Source: Rhodospirillaceae bacterium (lineage in GTDB: Bacteria; Pseudomonadota; Alphaproteobacteria; UBA8366). Taken from it: a stretch of DNA of 64,000 nt. The position numbers were made by a program, and so were the translations under genes. The stretch is taken from the NCBI GenBank assembly GCA_002722095.1, contig PBKG01000006.1:96702-160701 (forward strand), read 5' to 3'. Shown in pieces: positions 54,089-62,929 of the stretch (position 1 is the stretch's first letter; the number at the start of each line of letters is the position of its first letter). Under the pieces are notes generated by a model, which had not been told where the DNA came from, made no database searches, and was given only the letters and a program-made list of their open reading frames with translations.

Positions 54089-54162
54089 CGCCTGTCTTCT
54101 CTCTGCTGTTCGTATGTGAATTGATTTAGACCGGCCTGTTTTTAAAGGCTGACCGTTCCCTG

Positions 54163-54945
54163 TCAAGCGGTCAGCCTGTCGCAGTAAAGATGGACTTCGT
54201 TTTCGACCATACGGCCGCCGCGTCCTTCGCCCTGTGGCACAACCGGCCAGCGCCAGGATTTTACCGGTTTACCCGGTGCCAAATCGCCCAAAAGCGCGGA
54301 TTCTTCGACTAATTCACCTGCAGAATCAGTTACGCGACGAACCGCGTCGCACAGAATGAGGGTGGAACAATCTAAGCGAGAGAGCCAATCGAAGTGCTGA
54401 CGAATCAGCGCGCGATGAAAAAAATCTCCGCTGTCCTCGTCAATTTCGGTGAACTTCCTCATATAGGCCAATGGAATAACGCTTAACTGCGATGCGATAT
54501 TGGCGGAAACCACGAAATCGATCGCATCGTTATCCATCAACCAATCGAGGGACGGCGGGTCCGGGAGTCGCTTGGGCGAGCGCATCACCTCTTCGGCAAT
54601 TCCGGTCAAATCCCGCGTGACACGTATCGCATTCTTTAGTTGGGAAATTTTTCGGGACCTTAGATGTGCCGCATCGACCAACCACACCTCGTCGAACCGA
54701 TCGGCCAATTCTCCCAACGGGATATCGAGGCACGATCCCGCGCCGAGGATAACAGCGATGCGACCGCCGCCTATCTTGTCGATTAAACTCGAAATCGCCG
54801 TTCGCGACTGGGTCAAGTGATTCGTCCGCGCGAACCGGCAACGTCGATGGCGCGCCTTGATTGCAATCGCTTCTGTTAGATAGCCGAGGCGCCGCGCCCA
54901 AGATTCAGCTGGGGTGGTGCAATATTCGAAGAGTTCCGCAAGCAT
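54163..54945 (-). CDS. Conserved hypothetical protein with Rossmann-like segment
   Basis: A 260-residue soluble protein. I recognise no named family, but [33 protein letters not shown] resembles the nucleotide- or SAM-binding beta-alpha-beta of class I methyltransferase-like folds. Nearby features are [27 protein letters not shown] and a C-terminal [23 protein letters not shown]. The N-terminal 55 residues are rich in Arg and His. It lies between etfB (74 bp away) and the PduO gene (9 bp away) on the same strand, so it is likely co-transcribed with the adenosyltransferase. A methyltransferase role is only a hint. Confidence 0.6.
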   Translation of the reverse strand: MLAELFEYCTTPAESWARRLGYLTEAIAIKARHRRCRFARTNHLTQSRTAISSLIDKIGGGRIAVILGAGSCLDIPLGELADRFDEVWLVDAAHLRSRKISQLKNAIRVTRDLTGIAEEVMRSPKRLPDPPSLDWLMDNDAIDFVVSANIASQLSVIPLAYMRKFTEIDEDSGDFFHRALIRQHFDWLSRLDCSTLILCDAVRRVTDSAGELVEESALLGDLAPGKPVKSWRWPVVPQGEGRGGRMVENEVHLYCDRLTA

Positions 54946-54954
54946 CGGGCGGCG

Positions 54955-55527
54955 TTAGTCGCCCTGGGTTTCGCCTGGCACCCACAAAACATCCGATTTG
55001 CCGCCCTGATTACAATGGCGTGCCAGCACAAAAAGGTGATCCGACAAACGGTTGAGATAGGTCAGAACCGGTGATCCGACAGACTCGGATTCGGCCAATG
55101 CACTGACCAAGCGCTCGGCCCTGCGAGCCACGGTGCGGGCGAGATGCAAATGGGCAGCCGCCATCGAGCCCCCCGGCAGGACAAAGCTTGTTAGGGGATC
55201 GAGCGCTTCGTTGATGGCATCGATTTCCATTTCGAGCCGCCGCCATTGCGTTTCGGTGACCCGAAGCGCGCCGGATTTGCGTTCTGACCCTTCCGGCGTA
55301 CACAAATCGGCTCCGAGATCGAACAGATCGTTCTGAATGCGGGCCAGCATCGCGTCGACATCACCGTCTTCGATGTGTGCCCGAGCGACGCCAATTACCG
55401 CATTGGCTTCATCGACAGTTCCATAAGCAGCGACTCTGAGATCGTGCTTTGCGACGCGCGCGCCGTTGCCAAGCGAAGTCTCACCACCATCACCGCCACC
55501 GGTATAGATGCGGGTAAGGCGAACCAT
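54955..55527 (-). CDS. Cob(I)yrinic acid a,c-diamide / cob(I)alamin adenosyltransferase, PduO type
   Basis: Adds the adenosyl group to cobalamin, making the coenzyme used by class II ribonucleotide reductase and by mutases. The PduO signature is complete: RIYTGGGDGGETSLGNG at the start, YGTVDEANAVIG, VLPGGSMAAAHLHLARTVARRAERL and VLTYLNRLSDHLFVLAR near the end. The ATG at 55527 overlaps the HIG1 gene stop (ATGA); 190 residues is typical. Confidence 0.94.
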   Translation of the reverse strand: MVRLTRIYTGGGDGGETSLGNGARVAKHDLRVAAYGTVDEANAVIGVARAHIEDGDVDAMLARIQNDLFDLGADLCTPEGSERKSGALRVTETQWRRLEMEIDAINEALDPLTSFVLPGGSMAAAHLHLARTVARRAERLVSALAESESVGSPVLTYLNRLSDHLFVLARHCNQGGKSDVLWVPGETQGD

Positions 55528-55727
55528 CAACCTTTACCGGCGAACAATGCAAACAGCGCGATCAGGGCGACAGCCAAAAATTGGAAAAACACCCGCGCGC
55601 GCATCAATTTGTTCGAATATTTGGCGTTGAATTCACCGCCGCGCGCCATGACGATAATCCCGGCGATCAGCACGCCGACCGTCGCCAACAACGCAATCAA
55701 AATGAAAATGGGAAATATCGAGGACAT
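55527..55727 (-). CDS. HIG1-domain twin transmembrane protein
   Basis: A 66-residue inner-membrane protein with two helices (FPIFILIALLATVGVLIAGIIVMA and FFQFLAVALIALFALFAG) joined by RGGEFNAKYSNKLMRARVFFQ. That loop follows the HIG1-domain pattern of a basic loop ending in R-x3-Q. HIG1 proteins are linked to respiratory complexes in mitochondria and some alphaproteobacteria, where they associate with cytochrome oxidase. It overlaps the PduO gene by ATGA, so the two are translated together. Confidence 0.82.
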   Translation of the reverse strand: MSSIFPIFILIALLATVGVLIAGIIVMARGGEFNAKYSNKLMRARVFFQFLAVALIALFALFAGKG

Positions 55728-55759
55728 ATGAGTCGATATAGCGCTGTAATCGAAAAAGA

Positions 55760-56194
55760 CTAGCGTAGCATTTCGTAGGCCATTGTCATTGTGTCACGCT
55801 GCGCTTGGGTCACCTCGAGCAAATAGGAGAAAAGATCACGTACGCTGAACATGGCAACCAACTCGCCATTTTCGAGCACCGGCACATGGCGAATACGCTT
55901 TTCGTTCATGATGGCGATGACATCGCGGATTTTATCTTCCGGCGCCGCCGATATGACTTTGGTTTTCATAATGTCCGATATTTTCAGCTGCCGCCAACGC
56001 TCATCGGTTTTATTGAAGGATTTAACGATGTCGCGTTCGGACATGATGCCGACCATCTTGCCGCGGTCGTCACAAACCGGCAGTGCGCCGATATCGTTTT
56101 CCGCCAAAATGGCAATCGCATCCTCGACGGATTTGTCGGGATGGATAGTGAACAGATTACGGCTTCGTTCGGTCAGCAGATCTTCGATCGGCAT
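55760..56194 (-). CDS. Two-CBS-domain protein
   Basis: A 144-residue protein made of a tandem CBS pair (first about residues 12-65, DIGALPVCDDRGKMVGIMSERDIV; second about 78-135, MNEKRIRHVPVLENGELVAMFSVRDL). CBS pairs bind adenosine-containing ligands and often act as energy sensors. No catalytic domain is attached. The ATG at 56194 has an AGGGAG ribosome-binding site; the longer frame upstream adds 24 residues without family support. Confidence 0.88.
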   Translation of the reverse strand: MPIEDLLTERSRNLFTIHPDKSVEDAIAILAENDIGALPVCDDRGKMVGIMSERDIVKSFNKTDERWRQLKISDIMKTKVISAAPEDKIRDVIAIMNEKRIRHVPVLENGELVAMFSVRDLFSYLLEVTQAQRDTMTMAYEMLR

Positions 56195-56332
56195 ATAGTG
56201 ACTCCCTGAGAATCGACCCGATTTTGATTTTTGCGGAACATGCCGCGTGCCCGGGGTATTGTTCAAGTTTTATTATAGCATTTAAACTGTCTCCACACGA
56301 CAACGCGCGCGCATCTGCGAGGGAGAACCGCC

Positions 56333-57280
56333 ATGACCGCCGACAAACTTCGCAACGACCCGGACCCTGAGACCATCACTGTTATTCCTGCTGCCGTCGA
56401 TATCGGCGCGGAAATCCAAGGGGTGGATATCTCCAAACCCTTGTCGGACCAGCAAAAAAATGAAGTCTGGGACGCATTTTTGAAATGGAAGGTGATTTAT
56501 TTTCGCGACCAGAAGCTCGATAAGGGCAGTTTGATCGCCTTTTCGCGGCAATTCGGTGAACTCAACCGCGGCCATAATATTCACGATGTGGACCCGAAAT
56601 TCCCCGAAATCTATGGCGTCGTCAAAGGCCGCCAATCGAAACGCATGACCGGCGCGCCGGCTTTCGACCCCTGGACCGGCTGGCATACCGATTTGACTCC
56701 GGCGGTAAATCCGCCGACCGCCACGATATTGTGGGGTGACGTTGTACCGCCCAATGCGGGTGACACCATGTGGGCTAACTTGATTGCCGCCTATAACGCT
56801 TTATCGCCGGATATGCAGGAAATCGTCGACGGAATGCGCGGTGTCCACACCTACCTCAATTATGAAGGTGTCAAACCCAACAAAGATTTCGCGGACCGGA
56901 TCGCCAAAAGCCAAAAGGTGAGTGAGCACCCGATCGTTCGCGTCCACCCGGAAACCGGCGAGAAAGCACTTTGGGTCAGCCCCAAATTCCTGCTTGAAAT
57001 CGTCGGCCTGAGCCCGACCGAGAGCAAGGCAATATTGGCGATGCTAAAAACCCATGTCATTCGGCCTGAATTCACCTATCGATTCAAATGGGAGCCGGGT
57101 TCGGTCGCAATGTGGGACAACCGCTCGACGGCGCATCTGGCACCGCGGGATATTCAGCGCGACGATAACGACCGCCAGCTCTACCGCACAACATTGGTCG
57201 GGGATATTCCGGTCGGCGTCGACGGCCAACCGTCCAAATCCATGGAAGGCACACCGTTGCTCGCTGTCTCCGCCGCTTAA
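56333..57280 (+). CDS. TauD/TfdA family iron(II)/2-oxoglutarate-dependent dioxygenase
   Basis: A 315-residue dioxygenase. The iron ligands are visible in GWHTDLTP (His118 and Asp120) and the distal His268 in DNRSTAHLAPRD; Arg285 in YRTTLVGD would bind 2-oxoglutarate. The N-terminal DIGAEIQGVDISKPL and IYFRDQKLDKGSLIAFSRQFGEL are typical of the TauD group. The substrate (for example a sulfonate, phenoxyacetate or amino-acid derivative) cannot be chosen from the sequence. It converges on the PrpD-like gene and has no obvious substrate-linked neighbour. Confidence 0.88.
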   Translation: MTADKLRNDPDPETITVIPAAVDIGAEIQGVDISKPLSDQQKNEVWDAFLKWKVIYFRDQKLDKGSLIAFSRQFGELNRGHNIHDVDPKFPEIYGVVKGRQSKRMTGAPAFDPWTGWHTDLTPAVNPPTATILWGDVVPPNAGDTMWANLIAAYNALSPDMQEIVDGMRGVHTYLNYEGVKPNKDFADRIAKSQKVSEHPIVRVHPETGEKALWVSPKFLLEIVGLSPTESKAILAMLKTHVIRPEFTYRFKWEPGSVAMWDNRSTAHLAPRDIQRDDNDRQLYRTTLVGDIPVGVDGQPSKSMEGTPLLAVSAA

Positions 57281-57299
57281 TCGCGATTGATCTCGGGCG

Positions 57300-58742
57300 T
57301 TATTCCTTCAACGCCAAAAGGTCCATAAAGTCGTCGACCTTCATCGCCGCCAGCGCTTTTCGGTCTTCGAACAGGCCTAATACCTGCTGCTCCGTCGCAC
57401 CATCGAGGCGGCCGCCCAGGTTGCGCTGAAACTTCTCGCCAACCTTCGGTACGGATTCAGACCGGCGGGTACTGTGGCCGAGCGGATAAATGCGTTCGAC
57501 CTTCTCGCTTTGCTCGCCTCCCTTGTAGGTTATCTGAAGGGCAGCAGACGAACTTCTGATCTCCGACGATAGAATTCCCTCGGAATAGGCCGGGTCTTCG
57601 GTGACCACCATCTTCTCGCGCAAGGGGTCGATGCGCGGGTCTGACGCCGCCTCATCCTCGTAGTGCGCATATTCGAGATCGCCATAGAGCAGGCCGATGG
57701 CGACGACATACTGCAAACAATGGTCGCGGTCCGCCGGATTATTCAGAGGGCCGGTCTTGTCGACCACATTCATTCCGTAACGGTGCGACCAGATTTCTAC
57801 CTTCTCAACTTCGTCGAGACGCGGCAGCATCTCGGGATGCAAGTGGATCGCGGATTCGAGTGCTGTCTGGCAGTGGAATTCCGTCGGCCACAGCTTGAAC
57901 GAGATCTTTTCCATAATTTCGCTGCCGAACGCTTCGGGGAATTCGACCGGATTGCCACCAAGATAAGCATCGCCGAATCCGAACTTTGGTGTCGACAGTG
58001 CGGTCGGGTAACCCATCTCGCCGCGCATAGCCATGGTCGCTACCCTGACCGCACGCGAAATCGCATCCGCCGCCGACCAGCTTTTGCGCCATCCGGTATT
58101 GGGCGATTGCCGGTAGATGCGAACCGGCGGGCCATCGACAAAAGCGTTCGACATGGCGTTGATCATCTGATCTCGGTCGCCGCCAAAGAAATTTGTGAAC
58201 AATGCCGAACAGGCGACTTCGGCAAGGGTACAACTGTCAAAACCATGGGCCCGAAATACGTTGAATTCGCTAACTCGCCCCTGAATTTCGTGCGCCTTGA
58301 CCATTGCCGACAGTACATCCGCCATGGCAAGCGGATCGCGCCCATCGGCTCGGTTACGCCGGGAAACATGGTCGGTAACCGCAAGAATACCTCCGATCAT
58401 ATCGGAAGGGTGCGAGCCTTCTTTACCGAACCAGCAATCGTTGAAATCGAGGAAACGGATCATCATGCCGATATTGAAAGCCGCGCTCATGGGATCCAGC
58501 TTGAGCCAGGTGCCGGGGATCGGAACGCCATTCTCAGCGGTCATACCATCGACCAATGGGCCGATCCGTTTGCCACATTCAGGATGGCCTAGCGCCAAAA
58601 ACGCGCAACCCAGCGCATCGAATAGATCGAGATGGGCCGTTTCTAGTGCGTCCGCGCTCGCAACTTCATAGTCGAGAACATAATCCACTATATCGGATAG
58701 CAGTTTGTCCGGCTCTGCCGGTGCAGCATTGGAGCTCGCCAT
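57300..58742 (-). CDS. MmgE/PrpD family protein, probably 2-methylcitrate dehydratase
   Basis: A 480-residue protein of the MmgE/PrpD fold. The segments HLDLFDALGCAFLALGHPECG, FNIGMMIRFLDFNDCWFGKEGSHPSDMIGGILAV, HGFDSCTLAEVACSAL and GWRKSWSAADAISRAVRVA match the PrpD group closely, including the SHPSD active-site region. PrpD dehydrates 2-methylcitrate in propionate breakdown, but no prpB or prpC is seen here, so another role in the family is possible. I chose the ATG at 58742 (MASSN), preceded by GGGGG; an earlier ATG is at 58754. Confidence 0.8.
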   Translation of the reverse strand: MASSNAAPAEPDKLLSDIVDYVLDYEVASADALETAHLDLFDALGCAFLALGHPECGKRIGPLVDGMTAENGVPIPGTWLKLDPMSAAFNIGMMIRFLDFNDCWFGKEGSHPSDMIGGILAVTDHVSRRNRADGRDPLAMADVLSAMVKAHEIQGRVSEFNVFRAHGFDSCTLAEVACSALFTNFFGGDRDQMINAMSNAFVDGPPVRIYRQSPNTGWRKSWSAADAISRAVRVATMAMRGEMGYPTALSTPKFGFGDAYLGGNPVEFPEAFGSEIMEKISFKLWPTEFHCQTALESAIHLHPEMLPRLDEVEKVEIWSHRYGMNVVDKTGPLNNPADRDHCLQYVVAIGLLYGDLEYAHYEDEAASDPRIDPLREKMVVTEDPAYSEGILSSEIRSSSAALQITYKGGEQSEKVERIYPLGHSTRRSESVPKVGEKFQRNLGGRLDGATEQQVLGLFEDRKALAAMKVDDFMDLLALKE

Positions 58743-58916
58743 AATCCCCCCCATTCGGTATCGTTTGTTTGATTGCTAGGAGTTAACCACCCGACAAAAG
58801 GCTTGCCAAGAAGGGGCGTCCTCAGGGCACACTCTTGCCAACGTTGTGGCCACTCATCCGCCGCAGTAAGATTCAGACACGACTATTTAACGATTGATCC
58901 AGGTGACGTGGTCCCC

Positions 58917-59777
58917 ATGGCAACACCTCAGCCCAAAAGCGAAATTGAGCATGAACGCAAGCATCGCGTTCAGGGGGTCTGCTGGGCGGACAAAGCGGCA
59001 ATAATCGACAAGATCGCCGATTTTGTCGCCGACGAGACCACCCATTTCGCCACCTTGGAAGCAGCCCCGCATTCGGACGGTTTCGATAAGGAATTGGTGG
59101 CTGCCGCCCGCATGCCCTTCAATGCCAGGCCGCTGCATCGGCGAATTTATTGGGCGGCCCGGGACCTCGCCGGATATGGGAACGAAGACGCTGCAACGGT
59201 TGAAATTCGCCTCGAGCACCAACCCGCAAAAGGTAACTGGCAGCAAACGGTCAAACTCGGCGCTCATCGCCCGACGGAGAAAACCCTAAGCCGGCGCGAA
59301 ATCGAATCCGACGTTGCCGGCTTTGCAGTCGATCTCGATTTGCTTCCCGAAGATGCACGCCGGGATGCAAACGTAATTTTAGGTGGACAGCTACTGAAGC
59401 CCGTAATCTGCCTGCAAGGCCAAGGCGTCCCCATTCTCTATCATCCGGACGGACACAAAGATCTTTTGTTCGAGATCAAGTTCGATAAAGGCAAGGGCTT
59501 CAGTTTCGATGGCGAGAGTTGCGATATCGTTGAAATCGAGATCGAGCTCAAGCAACAACACGCTTCGGCAGACCTAAAAGAAATCGAACGCCTCTTCGAA
59601 AAGTCAGACGACATGCTGTATCGGGCGTTCCCGGACCAAATCAAACGAAGCAATGAGTCGAAACCGACGGAGCTGTTCCGACATTTGCGGAAATGGCGGG
59701 CTCGCGACCGGGCGTCGTTTGACACTGCCTTCGATGCTCTCCCCACCGACCGTTGGGCCGACCCAGCGGCGAGCTAG
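58917..59777 (+). CDS. Hypothetical protein with possible CYTH-like domain
   Basis: A 286-residue protein with no close family I can name. Alternating charged strands (AATVEIRLEHQPAKG, TVKLGA, EIESDVAGF, DLLFEIKFDKG, CDIVEIEIELKQQH, then DLKEIERLFEKSDDMLYRA) follow the pattern of CYTH/triphosphate-tunnel domains, including the paired ExExE-like strand near the C-terminus. The classical N-terminal EXEXK is not clear, so the assignment is tentative. The start is the ATG at 58917. It converges on the mcd gene with a 4-bp overlap. Confidence 0.5.
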   Translation: MATPQPKSEIEHERKHRVQGVCWADKAAIIDKIADFVADETTHFATLEAAPHSDGFDKELVAAARMPFNARPLHRRIYWAARDLAGYGNEDAATVEIRLEHQPAKGNWQQTVKLGAHRPTEKTLSRREIESDVAGFAVDLDLLPEDARRDANVILGGQLLKPVICLQGQGVPILYHPDGHKDLLFEIKFDKGKGFSFDGESCDIVEIEIELKQQHASADLKEIERLFEKSDDMLYRAFPDQIKRSNESKPTELFRHLRKWRARDRASFDTAFDALPTDRWADPAAS

Positions 59778-61477
59778 TTCCGGCCGCTCAACAATCCGCG
59801 CGCAATCACATTGGCTTGAATTTCCGCCGTCCCTTCGAAAATGTTGAGAATACGCGCGTCGCACAGGACACGGGAAATCGGAAATTCCTCGGCGTATCCG
59901 ACACCGCCGTGGATTTGCACCGCGTTGTCCGCATTCGACCAGGCAGTGCGCGCCCCGAGCAGCTTGGCCATCCCCGCCTCAATATCGCAGCGACGATCCT
60001 GATCCTTCTCCCGCGCGGCAAAATAAGTCATCTGGCGCGCGATCATCGTCTCTACGACCATCCAGCCGATTTTGCCCGAAATGCGGGGGAACGCGATCAG
60101 CGGTTTACGGAACTGTTCACGCTCCGTGGCATAAGCCAATGCCAGTTCGAGCGCATTCTGGGCGACACCGACCGAGCGGGCAGCAGTTTGAATTCGGGCC
60201 GCCTCGAAGGTCGCCATCAGTTGCTTGAACCCATCGCCTTCGGCTTCGCCCAAGAGGTGATCGGCTTTGACTTCGAAACCGTCGAACGCAATGTCGTATT
60301 CCTTCATGCCGCGATACCCTAGGACACGAATTTCGCCACCGGACATACCCGGTGCCGGGAACGGGTCGGCATCGGTGCCGCGCGGCTTTTCGGCCAAGAA
60401 CATGGAAAGCCCCTTATAGCCAGGCTCATCCGGGTCGGTGCGCACCAGGAGCGTCATCATATCGCTGCGCGCACCGTGGGTGATCCAAGTCTTGTTACCA
60501 AAGATTCGGTAAAGGTCGCCGTCGCGTTCTGCCCGCGCTCGCAAACTGCCTAGATCCGAGCCTGTATTGGGCTCGGTGAAAACTGCGGTCGGCAAAATTT
60601 CGCCGGACGCAATTTTCGGCAGCCAGTACTCCTTCTGCGCCGCCGTGCCCCCTTTGACGATCAACTCAGCGGCAATTTCCGACCTGGTACCAAGCGACCC
60701 GACGCCGATATAACCCCGGCTCAATTCCTCGGTGACGACAACCATCGCCATTTTGCCAAGACCTGACCCGCCGTGCTCCTCGGGCACGGTCAGCCCGAAC
60801 ACGCCAAGACCCGCCAATTCGTCGATCAACGCGAGCGGTATCAATTCATCTCTAACATGCCAGTCATGGCAATCGGGCGCGATCTTCTCGTCCGCAAGCC
60901 GGTGAAACTGATCTGCCATCATAACCAGTGTCTCATCACCGAGGCCGGCCTGGCCAAAATTACCGGCGGCGGCGAGTTCGGCAATGCGTTCGCGCACCTC
61001 GATTTGATTGCCCGTATTCGCAAGCTCGGCCACCGCGGGCTGATCGAATTCCGCCATTGCATCATCGGACAGACCCATATCCTCAGGCCGGACTATTTCG
61101 CTCTGGCTCATCGCGATGCCGCCCCAAAGCTGATTGAGATATTCGCCAAAGGCGGATTGCAGAATCAACGCTTCGAGCTCGCCGAAGGACCCGGCTTCTT
61201 CAAGGCGTTCCGCCCAGCCACGCATCTGCCGGAGCGCCTCCACATAGGTTGCGGTCCAGGCGTACCCGTGAGCCGCGAACTGGTATTCCTCAAGCAATTC
61301 GCTATCGACACGGCCACGGGGTGCCACGCGCTCAGCCAAGGTTTCTCGGGCGTTCACGAGTAGATGTTCCGCGGTCGCCAAAGCTACATCGCAATGGCCC
61401 AGCAAATGTTCGATGGCATAGTCGCCATAGGCAACACTTGTCTCAGGTGTCAGATCGGTATCGAAATTCTCGACCAA
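59774..61477 (-). CDS. mcd: Methylsuccinyl-CoA dehydrogenase (ethylmalonyl-CoA pathway)
   Basis: An acyl-CoA dehydrogenase of 567 residues, much longer than the usual 380-400. The N-terminal extension of about 170 residues (HLLGHCDVALATAEHLLVNARETL, WTATYVEALRQMRGWAERLEE) is characteristic of methylsuccinyl-CoA dehydrogenase. The catalytic part has all the family regions: ADEKIAPDCHDWHVRDELIP, FTEPNTGSDLGSLRARA, FGNKTWITHGARSDM, AYATEREQFRKPLIAFP and VQIHGGVGYAEEFPISRV. The enzyme converts (2S)-methylsuccinyl-CoA to mesaconyl-C1-CoA for growth on acetate-yielding substrates, passing electrons to ETF (etfAB is 5 kb away). Other pathway genes are not in the window. Confidence 0.85.
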   Translation of the reverse strand: MVENFDTDLTPETSVAYGDYAIEHLLGHCDVALATAEHLLVNARETLAERVAPRGRVDSELLEEYQFAAHGYAWTATYVEALRQMRGWAERLEEAGSFGELEALILQSAFGEYLNQLWGGIAMSQSEIVRPEDMGLSDDAMAEFDQPAVAELANTGNQIEVRERIAELAAAGNFGQAGLGDETLVMMADQFHRLADEKIAPDCHDWHVRDELIPLALIDELAGLGVFGLTVPEEHGGSGLGKMAMVVVTEELSRGYIGVGSLGTRSEIAAELIVKGGTAAQKEYWLPKIASGEILPTAVFTEPNTGSDLGSLRARAERDGDLYRIFGNKTWITHGARSDMMTLLVRTDPDEPGYKGLSMFLAEKPRGTDADPFPAPGMSGGEIRVLGYRGMKEYDIAFDGFEVKADHLLGEAEGDGFKQLMATFEAARIQTAARSVGVAQNALELALAYATEREQFRKPLIAFPRISGKIGWMVVETMIARQMTYFAAREKDQDRRCDIEAGMAKLLGARTAWSNADNAVQIHGGVGYAEEFPISRVLCDARILNIFEGTAEIQANVIARGLLSGRN

Positions 61478-61645
61478 GGCTCGGGTCCGTTCTTCATAAT
61501 TAGATCGCGCCCGACCCTAATGCGAAAAATGTCCGCCGCCAACCGGGCACAGAATTAGATAGTGCGCGCGAAACGGAAGAGCGAGATCATACTCGTTTGA
61601 CTCGAAAGCTTTGTACCGAGTGGGGAGAATTTACCGAAAGGAGAA

Positions 61646-61927
61646 TCACTCGCGGTGCTTTTTGGCCCCACGAACGCGCGGATTTGGCCGTACCGACTTG
61701 CGCACGCCCTCGCGACCCTGATCGCGACTGTTCTCACGCCCTGGGAACGGGAGCACATTGTCTTCGGCCGCCGATGCGCGATCCGCAGCGACCGCAACCG
61801 AATATGCTTCCACCAGTAAGGCCGGCATGCTGTCGCATAACTGCCACGGATAGAGTGATGTCGTTTCACCGTGACGGTAGCGGACCAAGCAGGATGGCCG
61901 ACGTCGAAATGCCCAAAGTTGCGACAT
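61646..61927 (-). CDS. Small hypothetical protein
   Basis: A 93-residue protein with a good GGGGAGA ribosome-binding site before its ATG (61927). The first half has alternating hydrophobic and charged residues (SCLVRYRHGETTSLYPWQLC, then LLVEAYSVAVAADRA). The second half is basic and probably disordered (RENSRDQGREGVRKSVRP). I recognise no family. A second long frame on the same strand (61555-61977) overlaps it and is probably a shadow. It lies in a 580-bp interval between mcd and the Nudix gene. Confidence 0.45.
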   Translation of the reverse strand: MSQLWAFRRRPSCLVRYRHGETTSLYPWQLCDSMPALLVEAYSVAVAADRASAAEDNVLPFPGRENSRDQGREGVRKSVRPNPRVRGAKKHRE

Positions 61928-62057
61928 GAATTCTCCCCGTGAGAAGCGTGAAACGTGGTCACGCCCGTTTCGGGCACTCTATCGAGTCCAAGGACGAAAG
62001 CAACGGTTTTTGCGCCGTGCCCTTGTCGTCACTGTCAATGATCGATAGACAGGAACA

Positions 62058-62924
62058 ATGGCCTATTTAGATCATATCCGCGCCTGCAATAATTTTGATT
62101 CGAAGGGTTACCGATCCTTCGAGGTTGAAAACACCCAGGTTGGCTGGATAGCCGAGGAATTTGCGGCACGGCTCGCCAGCTGGCCGGAAATTTTCGTTCA
62201 TTCAGAGGCAAGTATCGCCCTGGCAAGCCACCTGAAGGATTTCGACAGCCGGAGCGAAGCAGTCCTAGGACCACTGCAGGAGTTGCTCAAAGGCGACTAT
62301 ATCGAAGCCTGGCGCGGCGAATTCTATCCCGTAACGGCGGATTGGCACGCTGACCCTGTCATGCAGATCGAGCGTGCTGCGTGCCCCTATTTTGGCATTC
62401 GCGCATATGGCGTCCATTTAAACGGGTTCGTGCGGAAACTGGACGGGCTCTACATGTGGGTCGCGCGGCGCGATCCTCATAAACAAACCTACCCGGGCCT
62501 GCTCGACAATATGGTTGCCGGCGGCCAGCCCATCGGGCTCGGCCTAAAAGAAAACATGATCAAGGAATGCGGCGAAGAAGCGGGTGTTTCTCCCGAGCTT
62601 GCAGCGACAGCGGTACCGGCAGGATTGATCTCATATACGCACTTAATGCCCGAAACGCCGAAGGGCGGCGTCAAGCCGGATCAAATGTTTTGCTTCGATC
62701 TCGAACTGCCGGAGGACTTCCAACCGGTGCCCGTCGATGGCGAAGTAGAGAGTTTTCATCTCTGGCCGATCGAACAGGTTGTCGAAACCGTTCGCGACAG
62801 CTTCGAGTTCAAGTTCAATTGCAATTTGGTAATTATCGACTTCCTGATTCGCCACGGCATCATTGAGCCGGATTCGGAGCCAGATTATGCCGAGCTTGCC
62901 CACGGATTGAGATCAGGCAGCTAA
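62058..62924 (+). CDS. Nudix hydrolase of the DUF4743 type
   Basis: A 288-residue protein. An N-terminal DUF4743-like part (about 1-110, with YWxxxx-type RGEFYPVTADWH and IERAACPYFGIRAYGVHLNGFV) precedes a Nudix fold. The catalytic box is present in variant form, GGQPIGLGLKENMIKECGEEAGVS, keeping the KECGEE part. Related proteins from yeast and plants act on thiamine-derived or other diphosphates, but the substrate here is unknown. It converges on lepA. Confidence 0.85.
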   Translation: MAYLDHIRACNNFDSKGYRSFEVENTQVGWIAEEFAARLASWPEIFVHSEASIALASHLKDFDSRSEAVLGPLQELLKGDYIEAWRGEFYPVTADWHADPVMQIERAACPYFGIRAYGVHLNGFVRKLDGLYMWVARRDPHKQTYPGLLDNMVAGGQPIGLGLKENMIKECGEEAGVSPELAATAVPAGLISYTHLMPETPKGGVKPDQMFCFDLELPEDFQPVPVDGEVESFHLWPIEQVVETVRDSFEFKFNCNLVIIDFLIRHGIIEPDSEPDYAELAHGLRSGS

Positions 62925-62929
62925 CGATA

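Noticed and set aside
61555..61977. 140-codon minus-strand frame near the Nudix gene
   Set aside because: It overlaps the 93-codon frame that has the better ribosome-binding site, is rich in Arg, Ser, Cys and Trp in an unprotein-like way, and looks like a shadow.
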